A DNA stretch of 62,386 nucleotides from Symsagittifera roscoffensis (taxonomy: Eukaryota > Xenacoelomorpha > Acoela > Convolutidae): positions 45,453,629-45,516,014 of the forward strand of contig NC_087067.1 of assembly GCF_963678635.1 (NCBI RefSeq). Direction: 5' to 3'. The notes under the pieces are model-generated. The model ran no database searches. It was given only the letters and a program-made list of their open reading frames with translations, and was not told where the DNA came from. Both the position numbers and the translations under genes were made by a program. Below are positions 11,076-23,700 of this stretch, piece after piece (within the stretch, counting starts at the first letter, position 1; each line of letters opens with the position of its first letter).

Positions 11076-13954
11076 ATTCCTCTAAAATCTGAGAACAATT
11101 TATTCAAAACCTACACATCAAACAAACTATGACTATTGCATACCGAATGCCTTGAAGAGTTTTGATGAAAACTAACAGCGAACATGGGATAATTTGACAT
11201 TAAGTTCAAACCCACACTTAGCAAAGCCAGATTTTTATGCCTAATTTTTTTCTTGACCTACACAAAAAAAGACCTAATTTCACTAGTTTCTGTAATTCTT
11301 TATGACTTTTGATCATTTTTTGATTGTTTTCATCAAAAAGGTCTAAAAAGTTAATTGGGAAAGAAATTCGGCCTTACGCTAAAGTGGGTTTAAAAAAATT
11401 ACAAGTTTGTTTTTTGTTTTCTTGATTTTTCTGTAAGTTCATTTTCATTAAAAAGGAACAGGCGTTTACAATTTTGAAGTGTCAAAATAAGCTCAAGTTT
11501 GGACCGGAAATCCGGAAAAAGATGTTTGAGAGTTTTTTGAGAATGAAACAGAAGCTCAAGATTTATGCATTCCTCTGCTTTCATTCACTTCAAAAAGATT
11601 GTGACTGCGGTAAACTTGGGATGCCATCACCTATGTGAAATATTCTTTCACTACCAAATTTGGAGCAGTCTACAGGCAAGAAAATAGTAACAAAATTTTT
11701 GCATGTTTTTTTTGAAATTGTTCTGTTGTCTTTTCTCATTTTTTTCAGAACAGTTCTAAGTTTAATTTTCTAACAATAACAAGCGTTCCGGCCCAGACGT
11801 TCAAAGCGCAAACAAAAACAAGTCTTGACCGAGATAAAAGATTTTGTAAGGTCAAGCAAGCTCAAAAACACGAAGTAACGCAAAAAGAATCGATGAAAAT
11901 AAATTAGTTGAATAAATATCCGAGTTAAAAATCATTTTTTTGAACGTTTTCGCAACTAAAAGCCTCGTCAAGATCTTAACCATGAACTAATTTTGATGAC
12001 AATAAATCATCAATCCAAACGAAAATAAATTATGTTACTGTAAATGAAGTTTTGATTCTAAAACATCATGTTAAACATTTTATTTAATCTTGACTTGAAA
12101 GTTTATGACTAGTTTTAATAGAAAACATAAGAAAACTAATGAATAACTCTCAAGAAAATAATACACTTTTGAAACTAAATCATCCAATCAAAAAATTATT
12201 AGATTTTTTTAAAACCTGTCAAACTGTTGATTTCATTAGGTAGCTGCGAAAAACGAACATGCTTGCCTCTACATTGTTTAATCTTTTTCTGAAGTGTCTA
12301 GAGTTGACACATTATAAAAATGATTGTATTTCAAAATTGATCTGTTGGTTTTTCTCAATCAATCCAATTTGTTTATTTTCACTAAAGCCAATTTGCATTT
12401 TTAATTGCCTGTAAGTTAATTAATGAACAATGGTTTTATAATGAAAAGTAATCAAAGAGTGAAAATCCTATATCTATGATTGCAACAATTTTGAAAGAAG
12501 CACTGATAATGATTAAGAGTTCAGTTTTTCGACTGAAATTAATTTAATAGTAGTTTGAGATTGGATATTTGTTTTTAAAGGATTGTTTCTAATTTATTAA
12601 ATTTGTTTTTGAATCATAAATAAAAACAAAAAAACTTAACACTGTTGTCTTTTTACAAAATCAATCTCCACAAACAGAATCAACCAAAATATCAATAAAT
12701 AGTAAATAAAATTCGGAAACTACTAAGATTTGTTTCTGGATTTTGAATGTGCTTCAAATTTTGATCCGTCTTTGATACGATGGAAAGAACTCATTATGAT
12801 TTTTGTCTTACACAAGGCTTCAGAAGCGTTGGCTACCTAACATAAACATCTTGACAGAGATAGCAAGGTCCTTATCACCTCAGCAATTTGAAGAAACTCT
12901 TGCATGCTTCTTCGAAAGAATGAAGCGTCAGTGATAAATACTTGCGCAACTAAAAAAGTTTTGACCTATCGATTCAAACAGATGGGCACTGTGCAGAAAA
13001 TTGTATTACAATTATTCAAAGCATTTTGACTTACTAGACAAAAAGTGCCTAATTAATTGCAACACACCTTAAAACTGATAAAAATGAGAAGTTCTAAAGA
13101 GTTTAATATTTTTTCGAAACTGAATAATATATTCAGGTGATTTGAAATATCTTCTCCAGCTTCTGTCAAGCCATTGGTTTCACTATGTAGCTGAGGAAAA
13201 ATAAACATGCTTGTTGCTAATTTATGTGTTATTTTCCCTTTTAGTTTTTTTATTTGACGGATTTTGAAGAAGTCTTTTTTTCTGGTTTTCATTCTGTTTC
13301 AATTAAAAATCTGAAAATTTGAAAAACAAAAAATGCAAAAAAATGTTTTGCTTGTTTGTGTTATTTCAAGTATGGTGTTTATCCATGGGAAATGTTTTTG
13401 ATACGTAGCACCATATATGTTGCGACGTATGATTTGCAAGGTGAAAATTTTTAGTATCCTACTTAAAGCTTGCATAATAATAAGAAGAAAGCGTTTTATT
13501 TGATTAATCCATCAAAAAGTTTTTTTGAGGGTTTTCAAATCAAATGTATGCGCTACGCATGATAAATCATTTATGAATGTGTATGGTTGCGCATTATCTT
13601 CAATGGTGGGAAACCCGGGAGTAGCATTTTAAAATAAAAGTCGAAATAATAATCAATTAGCATCATCGTTTTACCTCACGCGCCACAAGACTATCAAAAA
13701 AGTTTCGAAGGCCAAAGCTATGGTTTTGAACGTATGCAATCATTTCAAGTGCCTCTGGCCGCAATTATGCCAACTTGTCCAACAACATGGCAAACCCATC
13801 TTACGCCATTTTTCTATTGTTATTAGCTTGCCAAAAAGGCGTCCACCCCCTTTGAGCATAAAATGTATCGGTGCTTTTAAAAATAGTACAAATGGAATTT
13901 CGGAAATGTTCATGATGAGTCAAATATTTTTCCTGTATAATTAAATATTTACAA
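11076..13954. other. non-coding DNA
   Basis: No gene recognised. Two segments around 12205-12275 and 13155-13225 resemble each other (shared TAGCTG.GAAAAA and AACATGCTTG), suggesting another old dispersed or tandem repeat. Confidence 0.45.
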
Positions 13955-14285
13955 AAACACACGTATTTGTTATATTTGGATGCCATATTTGAAAAACTAG
14001 TGCATTAATTGAAACAAAACTGCAATTTTTCAAAAACTTGTGCAAAATTAAAACACTTGTCAAATGTTTGAAACGCTAGAGCAATATCCTTTCTAGAGCA
14101 TTCAATTTATAAAACACCCGTATTCAGTATGTTTCGGAGCCATAATTATTTGAAAAACTAGATCATTATATGCAACAGAAGTGCAGTATTTGAAAAACTA
14201 GTGCAATATTCGGACAAAAATTGTGCAATGTTTGAAACAGTAGTGCAATGTTTTTTCTAGAGCAATCAATCAGAACAAATTAAAA
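13955..14285. repeat. two-unit ~155-bp tandem duplication
   Basis: Two adjacent blocks share GAAAAACTAGTGCA, then TGTGCAA and TTTGAAAC, and finish with TTTCTAGAGCA(A/T)TCAAT. The first block ends near 14107 and the second near 14270. They are diverged and non-coding. Confidence 0.6.
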
Positions 14286-14596
14286 AAACAAATTCGCGTG
14301 TTAGCGTAATTTTTTTTCAAAATGAGCGTGTTGTATTCAATTTTTTCACATGTGTTTCATATAGACAAGCAACAGCTCATAATGCATCTCGAAACTTAAT
14401 CACAACTCGACACTGTTCACAAATTTTCTCGGTGCAATATCTATCTGTTGCTTATCTACAACATAAAATACGCCTTTGAAGTGTGCAGGTAATCATTTTA
14501 TTCATTTTTTGTTAACGCTTGGTTCAAATAGACACACTGAGGTATGATTAAATAATGAAAATTGATAATGTGCTCAGTATTTTATTTTTTATTCGG

Positions 14597-14687
14597 TTTG
14601 ATATCGTGGCTTTTTCCACACTTTCACATTTGAATTTTCTCTTGCAAAAATCAAATGTGAGAGAAAAAAAATAGCCACTATATCAAA
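14597..14687. ncRNA. 91-nt stem-loop, pre-miRNA-like (or tiny foldback)
   Basis: Arms 14597-14633 and 14651-14687 are both 37 nt and pair at about 29 positions around a 17-nt loop. The stem ends are strong (TTTGATAT, GTGGCT and TCACATTTGA with their complements), and the mismatches cluster mid-stem. Size and shape suit an animal pre-miRNA, but a decayed MITE would look the same. No expression evidence is available from sequence. Confidence 0.3.
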
Positions 14688-15342
14688 CAAACAAGGAATA
14701 GTGCTAGGCAGATTATCATCAATATTCATTTGTTAATCACATATCAGTGAGTATATTTCAACCAACCGTTACCAAAAAAGTGCGTGAAACAGTACACGCC
14801 GCATAAGTGAAGTGTGTAGCAGATTTAAAAAATGTTCACGAAAGAAGTTACGTGTTTTTAACCTACTGAGTTTTTCAACTGTACATTGAACATTGGCATT
14901 GAACTAAACAAAAAAAAATGATGAACATTATAAAATTTTGATATTGAAAGTGAAAACGTGCCAAATAATAAAAATGGGAAAGTAAGTCAGCGTATCGATA
15001 AATCAATACAACAAAAATGGGAAAAAAAAACTCATCAAATCAATAATGCACTATTCAAATACGTAATCACAATATTTGAAAATTGAGATCTGGACAAAAG
15101 GAAGATTTTTTGGACAAAAGGAAATGGAAAATTTGTTGCCATGAGTCTCACAAATTTTAAGTTCTTATTTTAGCTAAGGAAAATTTATTTCTCCAAATCT
15201 TCAAATCCGCAATTGATGTTAACTTCTTTTTTTAAAACTTGCTCGAAATAGACCAAAAATAAAAGCAGATTTTTTATACATTGGGATTAGATTTTGAAAT
15301 TTTTGTATGTTCGTTTGAATCGTCACTCAAAAAATTTCTTTT
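14688..15342. other. non-coding DNA
   Basis: Nothing recognised between the stem-loop and the hAT element. Confidence 0.5.
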
Positions 15343-15648
15343 ATCATGAGCAGGGGCGGATTTAGGGGGGGCGGGGGGTAACGGACGACTCCCCCCCCCC
15401 CCCCCCTCCTCCTCAGGAATTTGACCCTAACAAATACCAAAGGGTCCCCCCTTAGAACAATTTACTTAATTTTTTTTCAAAGGGCGCCTTCGGCGCCGGT
15501 GTCTTTGGCCTTTATATCAAAGGAAACTTTGAGGTGTGAAAATTCAAGGTGTGAAAATGCGTCATTTTTGAGGCCTCAAATTGGACTCATTTTTTGAATC
15601 GAGGCAGGTACCTGCTAATAGGTACCTGTCAACCTGCCTCATTCGCAG

Positions 15649-15656
15649 TATATATA
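15649..15656 (+). promoter_or_regulatory. TATA box of the hAT element
   Basis: TATATATA lies 118 bp upstream of the hAT start codon, just after a repeated AGGTACCTG palindrome. A transcription start near 15680 would leave a leader of about 90 nt. Inferred from sequence only. Confidence 0.5.
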
Positions 15657-15773
15657 CCCCGTTCAAAACTACCTAGTTCATTCTAAAATCTTCTTCGCTG
15701 GACTTCACACTGCACTCTGGACTGGACCCTGGACTTCAAATTCAACCTTCCAGATTTCAAAGCGGACTCTCAG

Positions 15774-16523
15774 ATGTCTAAAGCTACCAGCATTGCTCTT
15801 CAGGGACCTTCGCTAGAATTGCCTCAGTCAATGGATCACATCCGGAACTTGCGTCACCACTTTCAACAATGGCGCGATGGTGAAGGCAATGGCCGCTACG
15901 AAAAAGTCCATTCTGACGCCGCAAAGCTGGGCGATATTCAAATAGAGGGTAGAAGAGGCAAACCTCCTGTAGCATCATCGGCTTATGATCACTTCAGACA
16001 GACCATTTACTTGCCCTTTCTTGACTTTGTCCTGATGGATCTCAAGGAACGCTTCGTTGGAGCAGCTTCTTCTTGTGCCCAAGTGTGCAAGCTGCTACCG
16101 TGTTGGATAAGTGAGAAGGATGCAAAGGAGGAAGATTTTGATGATCTGGTCCAGTTATACGAAGGAGTACTTCCAGATGGTGACTTCCCCAGCGAGTTCG
16201 AAGTTTGGAAAAACATGTGGCGCTTCCCCCTGTACACCGATACCCCAGAAACCTTCACATCTGCACTCAGAGTGTGTCACAAAGCCACAATGCCTGTAAT
16301 TTTTACTTTTCTCCAGATTGGTGCTACCCTCCCAGTGACGGTATGCACTGCTGAGCGCTCTTTTTCGAGCATGAAACTACTAAAAAGTTACCTCCGCTCC
16401 AACATGAAGGAGGACGGACTTTCAAACTTGGCGCTAATTCAAATCCACAAAGATGTAGAACTCAATGTCAAAGAGGTCATCGAGAGATTTGCCGCAAAAA
16501 ATCGAAGACTCAATTTTGTTTAA
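15774..16523 (+). CDS. hAT transposase C-terminal fragment (dimerisation domain), intact ORF
   Basis: A 249-aa uninterrupted ORF. Residues about 180-235 match the hAT family C-terminal dimerisation region, with the hallmark stretch TVCTAERSFSSMKLLKSYLR followed by LSNLALIQIH. The N-terminal half retains part of the helical region preceding it, but the BED zinc finger and the first catalytic acidic residues of a full hAT transposase (usually 600-800 aa) are absent. The ORF should therefore not transpose DNA alone. It could be a dimerising inhibitor, or simply an internal-deletion derivative mobilised by a full-length relative. The start ATG is close behind a TATA box and within the element's own TIRs. 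The open frame and intact TIRs suggest a fairly young insertion. Confidence 0.75.
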   Translation: MSKATSIALQGPSLELPQSMDHIRNLRHHFQQWRDGEGNGRYEKVHSDAAKLGDIQIEGRRGKPPVASSAYDHFRQTIYLPFLDFVLMDLKERFVGAASSCAQVCKLLPCWISEKDAKEEDFDDLVQLYEGVLPDGDFPSEFEVWKNMWRFPLYTDTPETFTSALRVCHKATMPVIFTFLQIGATLPVTVCTAERSFSSMKLLKSYLRSNMKEDGLSNLALIQIHKDVELNVKEVIERFAAKNRRLNFV

Positions 16524-16628
16524 TTTTGTTCATTTTTTTATTGTAAATAAATCATTGTTTTCGTCAAAACTTTTCTCAATCCGCCCCCCCCCCCTCAAGA
16601 AAATCCTAGATCCGCCCCTGAACATGAG

Positions 16629-17079
16629 CACTCGACGTTTTATTCCAATTTAAAACATCAAAAATGATTTTATATAAGGTTTCAGGAAAAATCAGGTTTC
16701 AGGAAAAAGCAAAGAAAGGAACTGGAAAAGAGGCGTATTTACAGACCTTCGAGTTTTAGCCATCAAAACTTTAACGTTTTCATTTAAAATTTTGTACTTT
16801 AAGTAATAGTTCTTTCTCGCAGTATTTGTTAGTGCGGGATATAGAAAGAAACAAAAGAACGGCAAAGCGAGCCAAGAGAACGTCAATTGAATGAATCAAA
16901 ACTATTCGAAACATTTCAAATACAAAGAACAAATTTTTGATCAAACTCGTTCTATTTCATGTTTTGTGCCATTACCATAACTGTTTGACTGGGAAATCAT
17001 TGTTGCTGTTTGCCCTTTTCATGTATAACCTGGTAAACAAAATGGGAAAAAAATGTAATACTAGAAGAACTAAAAGTTA
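16629..17079. other. non-coding DNA
   Basis: Nothing recognised between the hAT element and the next MITE. Confidence 0.5.
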
Positions 17080-17245
17080 TTCTCCTTTTCCCCCACCTAC
17101 AAAATTTTACAAGTGGAGTTTTGTTCACATTCTTCGATTGTTATGAAAATTAATGGGCCATGACAAACATACTTTACCTTGTAAAACCCCTCGTTACACC
17201 ACAATATTGATGCTTTTGTGAGGTGGGGGAAAAGGAAAAAGAGCC
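17080..17245 (+). mobile_element. MITE, subfamily B, eroded left end
   Basis: Its interior (TCGATTGTTATGAAAAT, CATGACAAACATA, TAAAACC.CTCGTTACAC) matches the better-preserved copy at 18545-18759. The right end reads GGAAAAAGAGCC. The left terminus has lost the first bases of GGCTCTTTTTCC. Confidence 0.65.
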
Positions 17246-17324
17246 ACAGAATTTTCTGTGGGCTGATTATATTCTGAGGTCAAAACGAGAATCGGCTCCC
17301 AGTTATTTTCGCCCCAAAAACAGT

Positions 17325-17422
17325 CAGTTCCGGAAATGACTGCTTTTGGGGCGGAAATGACTGGGTTTTTGGGCCGGAATGGTCTGAAGCGGAAATGACT
17401 GGGGCGGAAATGTCTGCTCACG
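17325..17422. repeat. GGCGGAAATGACTG short tandem repeat
   Basis: Variants of (G)GCGGAAATGACTGGG occur five times in about 100 bp, separated by G- and T-rich spacers. They are non-coding. The following 340 bp up to the arylsulfatase start show no clear promoter element. Confidence 0.6.
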
Positions 17423-17766
17423 CGAGAATCACTCATAGATAGGTCTTTTTTAATAGAGCTTTTAAAATTTTTTCAAATTTTTTTGCGAGCTAAAGGAGCT
17501 TTTGCTTAATTTTTAACTAGTTTAAGGTGATCTTAGAATTCAGCTCTGTCGACTTAATCCACTATTTTTTTTTCATTCTCGCGAGTGCAAAACAGCGCGC
17601 GCTGCTAAAAAATTACCGGGAAAACTAGAATCATATTCGATTTTTCTTCTTGTAATCCAGGCTTAGCATTTTTGAAAGAAATTAATATTTCACCATCTAA
17701 TTTTTTCTAACCATTTTTATTTTGTAAGTTAAATGTCTATTAGAAACAAATCTGCCTAAACTAAAT

Positions 17767-20700
17767 ATGTATATCAAAGTAAACTGGAGAAGAGAGGTCC
17801 CAACTTTCGTATTAATCTTCATCGTCTTCATTATATCATCACATGCAACCTCTTCGAAACATTCAACTAGAAGCGGTGTCACTCAGCCGAACATAGTGTT
17901 CATACTAGCGGATGATTTGGGCTGGAATGACGTCGGCTTCCACGGCAGTCGGCAAGTGAAGACCCCGAATATTGACAAATTGGCAAAGGAGGGGCTGATT
18001 CTGAACAACTACTACGCACAGTCCGTCTGCTCGCCCAGCAGAGCGGCCATGATGACAGGTTCACAAATTAAGGATATTTGGATTGCTTGAAAACTATCCC
18101 CCCACCTTTGCTTGCAAAAGGGGGAAATTCGTTATTAGGTACAAAATTCACATATGCTTAACCGTCGATTTAGTTGTATATATGGGTGGCAATTCGTTGC
18201 GAGGTATTTTGGGGAAATTTAAAGAGTTCCGACTGTTTGGCTCTTTTCCAGTTTCCCAACCCCCGTAAAACTGCAAAATTAGGCTGTTCAAAAATTGTTC
18301 ACACGGCTTTTTTCATGTAAGAAATGTTGTAAAAACTTGTTCACCTGTTCACGCTGACAAGTTGTGATGCAGTTTATAACAAGAAAAATAGGATCAAGTT
18401 AACGTCCTCCCCCAAGATAGACCAAGTTAAGATCTTCCAACCAAGCATTTAATTATAGCATTAAATTTGCTAAGCGCTACATATAAAAGACTCGATTCTA
18501 AATGGCCGCCGAAAACTCCCAACTTAGAACCCAAGTTAAAATCCGGCTCTTTTTCCTTTCCCCCCCCACCTGCAATTTTTTACTTGTAAATTTATTGACT
18601 ACATTGTCCGATTGTTATGAAAATTTACATACAGACCAATAAGGCCACGACAAACATATTTTGTCTTCATACTCAACCTCGTAAAACCACTCGTTACACT
18701 AATAAGTTGAAACTGACGTGAGGTGTGTGGGGGGGGGGGGGGGGGAAGGAAAAAGAGCCTAAAATCCTACCCCCAAACAGCTTTGGGGGGGAGGGGGGAG
18801 GATGTTAACTTGGTCCAAAAAATAATTTTGAATAGACTTTCATATATTGAAGGCTCGGCTCTTTTTCCTTCCCCCCAACTGTAAATTTTTTGTTCATATT
18901 TTTGGATTGTTATAAAATTTGGGGGAAGAAGAAGAGCCATATTGAATTTCAGAAAAAATCAAAGGGGGGACTGGAAAAGAGCCGACTGTTTTACTGCATC
19001 CCACTGACAAAAAATAACCAGTAAAGTTATAGGCTCTTTTCCAGTTTCCCACCCCCTCGTAAAATAGTTTAAAAAAGCTGCTCAAAAGTTGTTCACGCGC
19101 AATTTTGCATGTTATAAATGTTTAAATGTTTAAAAGGTTGACTATGAAGACCAAATATGATTGTCATAACCTAATTAGTCCGTTCGTCAATTTTCATAAC
19201 AATTGAACAAAGTGAACATAATTTTTACTGATAAAATTTTGCAGGTGGGGAGGGGGGAAAGGAAAAAGAGCCCAGTTTTTAACATGAAAAGTAATTTAAA
19301 ATAGACTTTCCTTTAATGAATTTCAGAAAAAATCAAAGGGGGGACTGGATTAGAGCCAAGTTATGGTGTGCACAGTTGTTTTTTTTATATTAGGTTATGA
19401 ATAGACAAGATTAAATAAAAATAAGTAGGGTCCACACCTACATAAAATTCGGCTCTTTTCCAGTTGTCCCCTTTCAGAATACCAAGTTTTACGTTTGTTC
19501 TTCTTGTTATTATGGCAAAATGCGTGAAGTTACGCTGTAAAGTATGAAGTACAAATCTGTTCATAGTTGTTGATTTGTTCACCACGCCAAATTTCATTGC
19601 ATTATGACAACGTTAAATAAGCTTTTAGAAACTGGTTTTGAAAGGGGGAAACTGGAAAAGAGCCTAAAAATTGGATACGTGATTGAACTGCACAATTTAA
19701 AAGAGTCACTGATCCACTCAAGCCCCCACCCCTCTCAATTTTTCTTGCGGCTAAATGCGTGTTGTTACGCTGTAAAGTATGAACAACAAATCTGTTCACA
19801 GTTGTCGATTTGTTCACTACGCCAAACTTCTTTGCATTATGATAACGTTAAATAAGCTTTTCAAAATTGAATTTGAAAGAGGGGAACTGGAAAAGAGCCG
19901 AAAACGACTAAATATATGTTAGCACATCAGCCAGCCAGGGAAGCAAACTGAGCTTTTTTCCCCCGCCTGCATTTTCGTACCTGTGAAAGCTTTGTTCTAA
20001 TTGTCCGATTGCTGTGACAATTGACATGCGTTCTCATGACTAAACTTTGACAAACATACCTAATCCTAATGTTTAACCTTGTAAAACCATTCGCTACCCC
20101 ACAAGCATGATACTTACGTGAGATGGCTCTTTTTCAGTCCCCTCCCTATAATTTTTCTAAAATTCGTTTTATGGAAACATTTTTTAAAAAATATTCGAGT
20201 TTCCGGCTCTTTTCCAGTTCTGGCTCTTTTTGAAAAGCTTATTTAACCTTGTCAAATTGCAAAAAATTTTGGCGTGGTGAACAAATTGACAATTGTGGTT
20301 AAATTTGTTCTTCATACTTTACAGCGTAACATCACGCACATAAAACTCGGTATTTTGCAAAGGGGAACCGGAAAAGAGCCAGTTTCCTTAATTGCAAGAA
20401 AAACGTGTCAGCATGAATTATCGTAACTTTGCGAGGGGAGTAACAAACTGGAAAAGATGGGGCGATCTGGGCGAACTACTCACATACGATTGACGTCTTT
20501 TCAAAAAGGGGGGCGATGGGCGGATTCTCCCTTTTCCTCAGGGATTCGACCCACTGCCTACCCAAAGGGTCCCCCTTTGTACTATTTTGAGATATCCATT
20601 TTTGGCTGACTGATCTTAAATTTTTCTAAAGGCGCCTTATATCTATACTAACTTTTAGGGAGAAGTGTGCGCCGAAAAAACGCGATTTTTGGTCGAAATT

Positions 20701-23700
20701 TTCCAAAAAGTGCCAGAAAGTTTCATCAAATTAGGGTCTTTATAGGGGTTCCAGAAAATTTAATCAAATTAGGGTCTTCATAGTGGTTTGGGTGAGCTCA
20801 GAAAATCAATTTGGTCGACCTAAAAAAAGGTCGAAAAAGTTTTAAACTTTTTTTGAAAATCCAACCCCCCCCCCTCGAGAAATTCCTAGATCCGGCCTGA
20901 TCAAAACATAGCAAAATTTAAATTGCAATTTTTCTAAAGGAGGGACTAGAAATGGGCTTTCTTCCAGTTCCTACCCCTTTATTTTTTTAAGGAAATTCAA
21001 TGTATGAACGTATTTTGAAAATGGGTTTTCATTTTAAAAACTGCATTAGAACGTGTCAGCGTGAGCAGGTGAACTACTTTTCACAACCTTTTTTCCATGT
21101 AAAATGCCATGTTTACAGATTTGAACAATTTTATTTTGTAATTTGACGAGGGGGATGAAAAACTGGAAAAGAGCCGAACAGTCAGACTTCTTTAAATTTC
21201 CGCCAAAATACCTCGCAATCAATTGCTACCCTATACACAACTAAATCGACAGTTAAGCATATGTGAATTTTTATCTAATAACGAATTTTCCCCTTTTTGA
21301 GCCTAGATAAGAGCCTAGATAAATTTCTCTCAGATTTGAGTTTTTGTGATTTAATTTTTATTTTTATTAGTTCCATTCAAATCCATCTGTGAAGCTGAAA
21401 GCAAAAAACACTCTTTCATTACAAAAGGTAAATGCAACAAAAAAGAATATTTTATTTTTGAAGTTGAAATTTCAACAAGTGATTTTTCTCAACTTGGATG
21501 AATTTTTGATAATCACAAAATTTTCTTCAAATAGAAAAAAATAGGCTACTGTTCTGTGTTATCAACCCGTGCCAATGATTCTAGTTTTGTTCTATTTGCA
21601 CCCCTAACTTGTGGGAGAGGAAAGACTCGCTTAGAATTAGTTTTCTTGCAGTTTTTTTTATAACTCAGTAAAAATTTGTGCTCAAATTGTGCTCAAATTT
21701 GTGCTCAAATAGTTTTTACATTTTCTCGAAAGAATTCCTCCCAAATCTGAGATTTTGTTGCAATGAGTAGAACAGGTTGTGAAAAGCTCTACTGCATCAA
21801 TAGTTACTCCCAATGTTTCTGCATAAAAGTTATGACACACTGAAAAAACGAGTTGTGGGAAGCTCTCCTGCTTTAGAGTCCAAGTTTTATAACGAGAAAA
21901 CCTATGACCCTCGGAAAAGTCATATTTGTGACATTTTGATTGTTTTTTTTTAAACAATTTGATTTTTTTTTTCGAAAAGTGCCCTCGCAAGTTTGAGATA
22001 TAGCTTGACAAGTTTCCTCGAATAACTAGTTATGGCCCTCGGTTATGGCCCTCGGAAAAGTCAAACTTTCAGTTTTTTGACCTTTTTTTCAATTTTTTTC
22101 TTGACTTTTTGTCGAAAACTACCATCGCGAGTCTCAGATTTTGGTTTCAATGGATTAAACGAGTTGTGAGAAGCTCGCATGCATAAACGGTCTCGCCCAA
22201 TTTTTGTACACAAAATGTTTTGACCCTTGAAAAAATTAATATTTTTTCTATCACTGTTTGCAGTTTTTTTACTTGTCTTGAAAACTACCGAGCCAGATCT
22301 GACCTTTTGAGTTCAAGTAAAAGATAAAAAGTTGAGCAAAGCTCCTCCGTGTAAACGTTCACGTCCAAATTTTCTCAAACAAAAAGTTATGACCTCCAGA
22401 AAATTCAATGTTTTGATTTCTTGTCCACTTTTTGAAACTTTTTGACTTCGCGAAAACAACCCAATCTGATATCAAGGGTTTAATCGAGGCAACAGATTGT
22501 GGGAAGCTTAAAAGGATAAAATGCTACGCCTTAAAGTTTGTACAAAAAATTTCGTTCAGGAAAATTCCAAATCAAAAAAAAATTTCACTCATATTTTAAT
22601 GGAGCAAGCAACAACTGAGGTTTTGGGTGAAGCCCAAGTTTTGATTTTCTGAAATTACTTACTTCATTCCGAATTACTATAACAGAATCAAAACAGGTAC
22701 TTCCAACTTAAGCTGGGCCTCTAGTTTCTTTTTGATAAAACTTGCGTTGTTTACTTAACTACTGTAGAAAAAGTTTTGCAGTATTTTAACACAAGCTTAT
22801 TTGCTTTAAAGAATTTCCTCAATAGATGTTATTTTTACATTTATATATAATTGCCATGTACTTTTTCGTTATCCGAATCCCAGTGAAATTTTTTGGTCTT
22901 GAAACCTTCCAAACATTAGGTTTTCATACCTTTGTGCGACCACTTGTTACAACATAAAGTGAAACTAACTTTTCTAACGATGTCAGGCAGGTACCCGATG
23001 AGGACAGGTCTGCAGTTCTTTATGATCAGGAACAGACAGAGAGTAGGGGTACCCCTCGACATCAAACTCCTCCCCCAACACCTCAGCGACCTCGGGTACG
23101 AGACCCACGCAGTGGGCAAGTGGCATCTTGGCGTTTTCGCAGAAGAGTAAGTTGGTTTTGTCTTAGGTTTGTCTTACATTACGTAGGATTGTATTTGTTT
23201 CCACATCGGCTCTTTTACCATCTTCCAATTCTGACAAAACTCACTTTAATATCAAACTGTCGTTTCTATATAAAAGTTTCGATTTGCAACAAAATGTGAT
23301 TGGAGGGCTCTGTGCTAATTAAAAATTTAACGAATATCTCCGCTCCGACCCTCAGAGATTCGACCCACTCACTAGCCAAAAGGTCGCCAATGTGCTGCTA
23401 CTTTATGATTCACGTTTTTGTCGATCAACCCTGAAAGTTATCTAAAAGCGCATTCGCGAAAATCCTTGATCTAAAAACATAGATCTCACACACGTGTCTT
23501 TTTTTCTTAAGACCATTTACCCACGACGGAAAGGACCAACATTCGAGCTCTACACCTCATCACGGCGAACCGCTGTTGTGACCCTGCTTGAGAACTCTAT
23601 GCACTTTTTTGACTATTTCCTGGTCTCGGTAATGTTGCCTGGGCTCTTTTCCAGTCCCCCCCCCCCCCTTCAAATTCAATTTCGAAAAATCTATTCAACG

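Larger units (their letters stand above)
15351..16620 (+). mobile_element. short hAT transposon with TIRs and 8-bp TSD
   Basis: The 16-bp terminal inverted repeats are CAGGGGCGGATTTAGG at the left and the complement of CAGGGGCGGATCTAGG at the right (one mismatch). Flanks are ATCATGAG (15343-15350) and AACATGAG (16621-16628), an 8-bp target duplication with one change, as expected for hAT. The 1,270-bp length is far below an autonomous hAT. It encodes only the 249-aa protein at 15774-16523 and has a C-run/G-run next to each terminus. Related MITE-sized copies lie at 20497-20898 and 46636-46980. Confidence 0.85.
18238..20380. repeat. cluster of MITE copies sharing GGCTCTTTTCC termini
   Basis: Besides the three copies with clear ends listed separately, partial copies occur here. 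Subfamily C starts at 18238 and 19032 (GGCTCTTTTCCAGTTTCCCA with GTTCACACG-type interior). Subfamily B remnants are at 19196-19272 and 19950-20132. Subfamily A copies are a left-truncated one ending at 19899 and an inverted one at 20205-20380. All share the terminal GGCTCTTTTYC/GRAAAAGAGCC but have three unrelated interiors. Confidence 0.65.

Noticed and set aside
17767-18090. 107-codon ORF at the arylsulfatase start as a complete small protein
   Set aside because: The last codons read past a splice donor into intron 1. The sulfatase signature continues in exon 2 at 22987.
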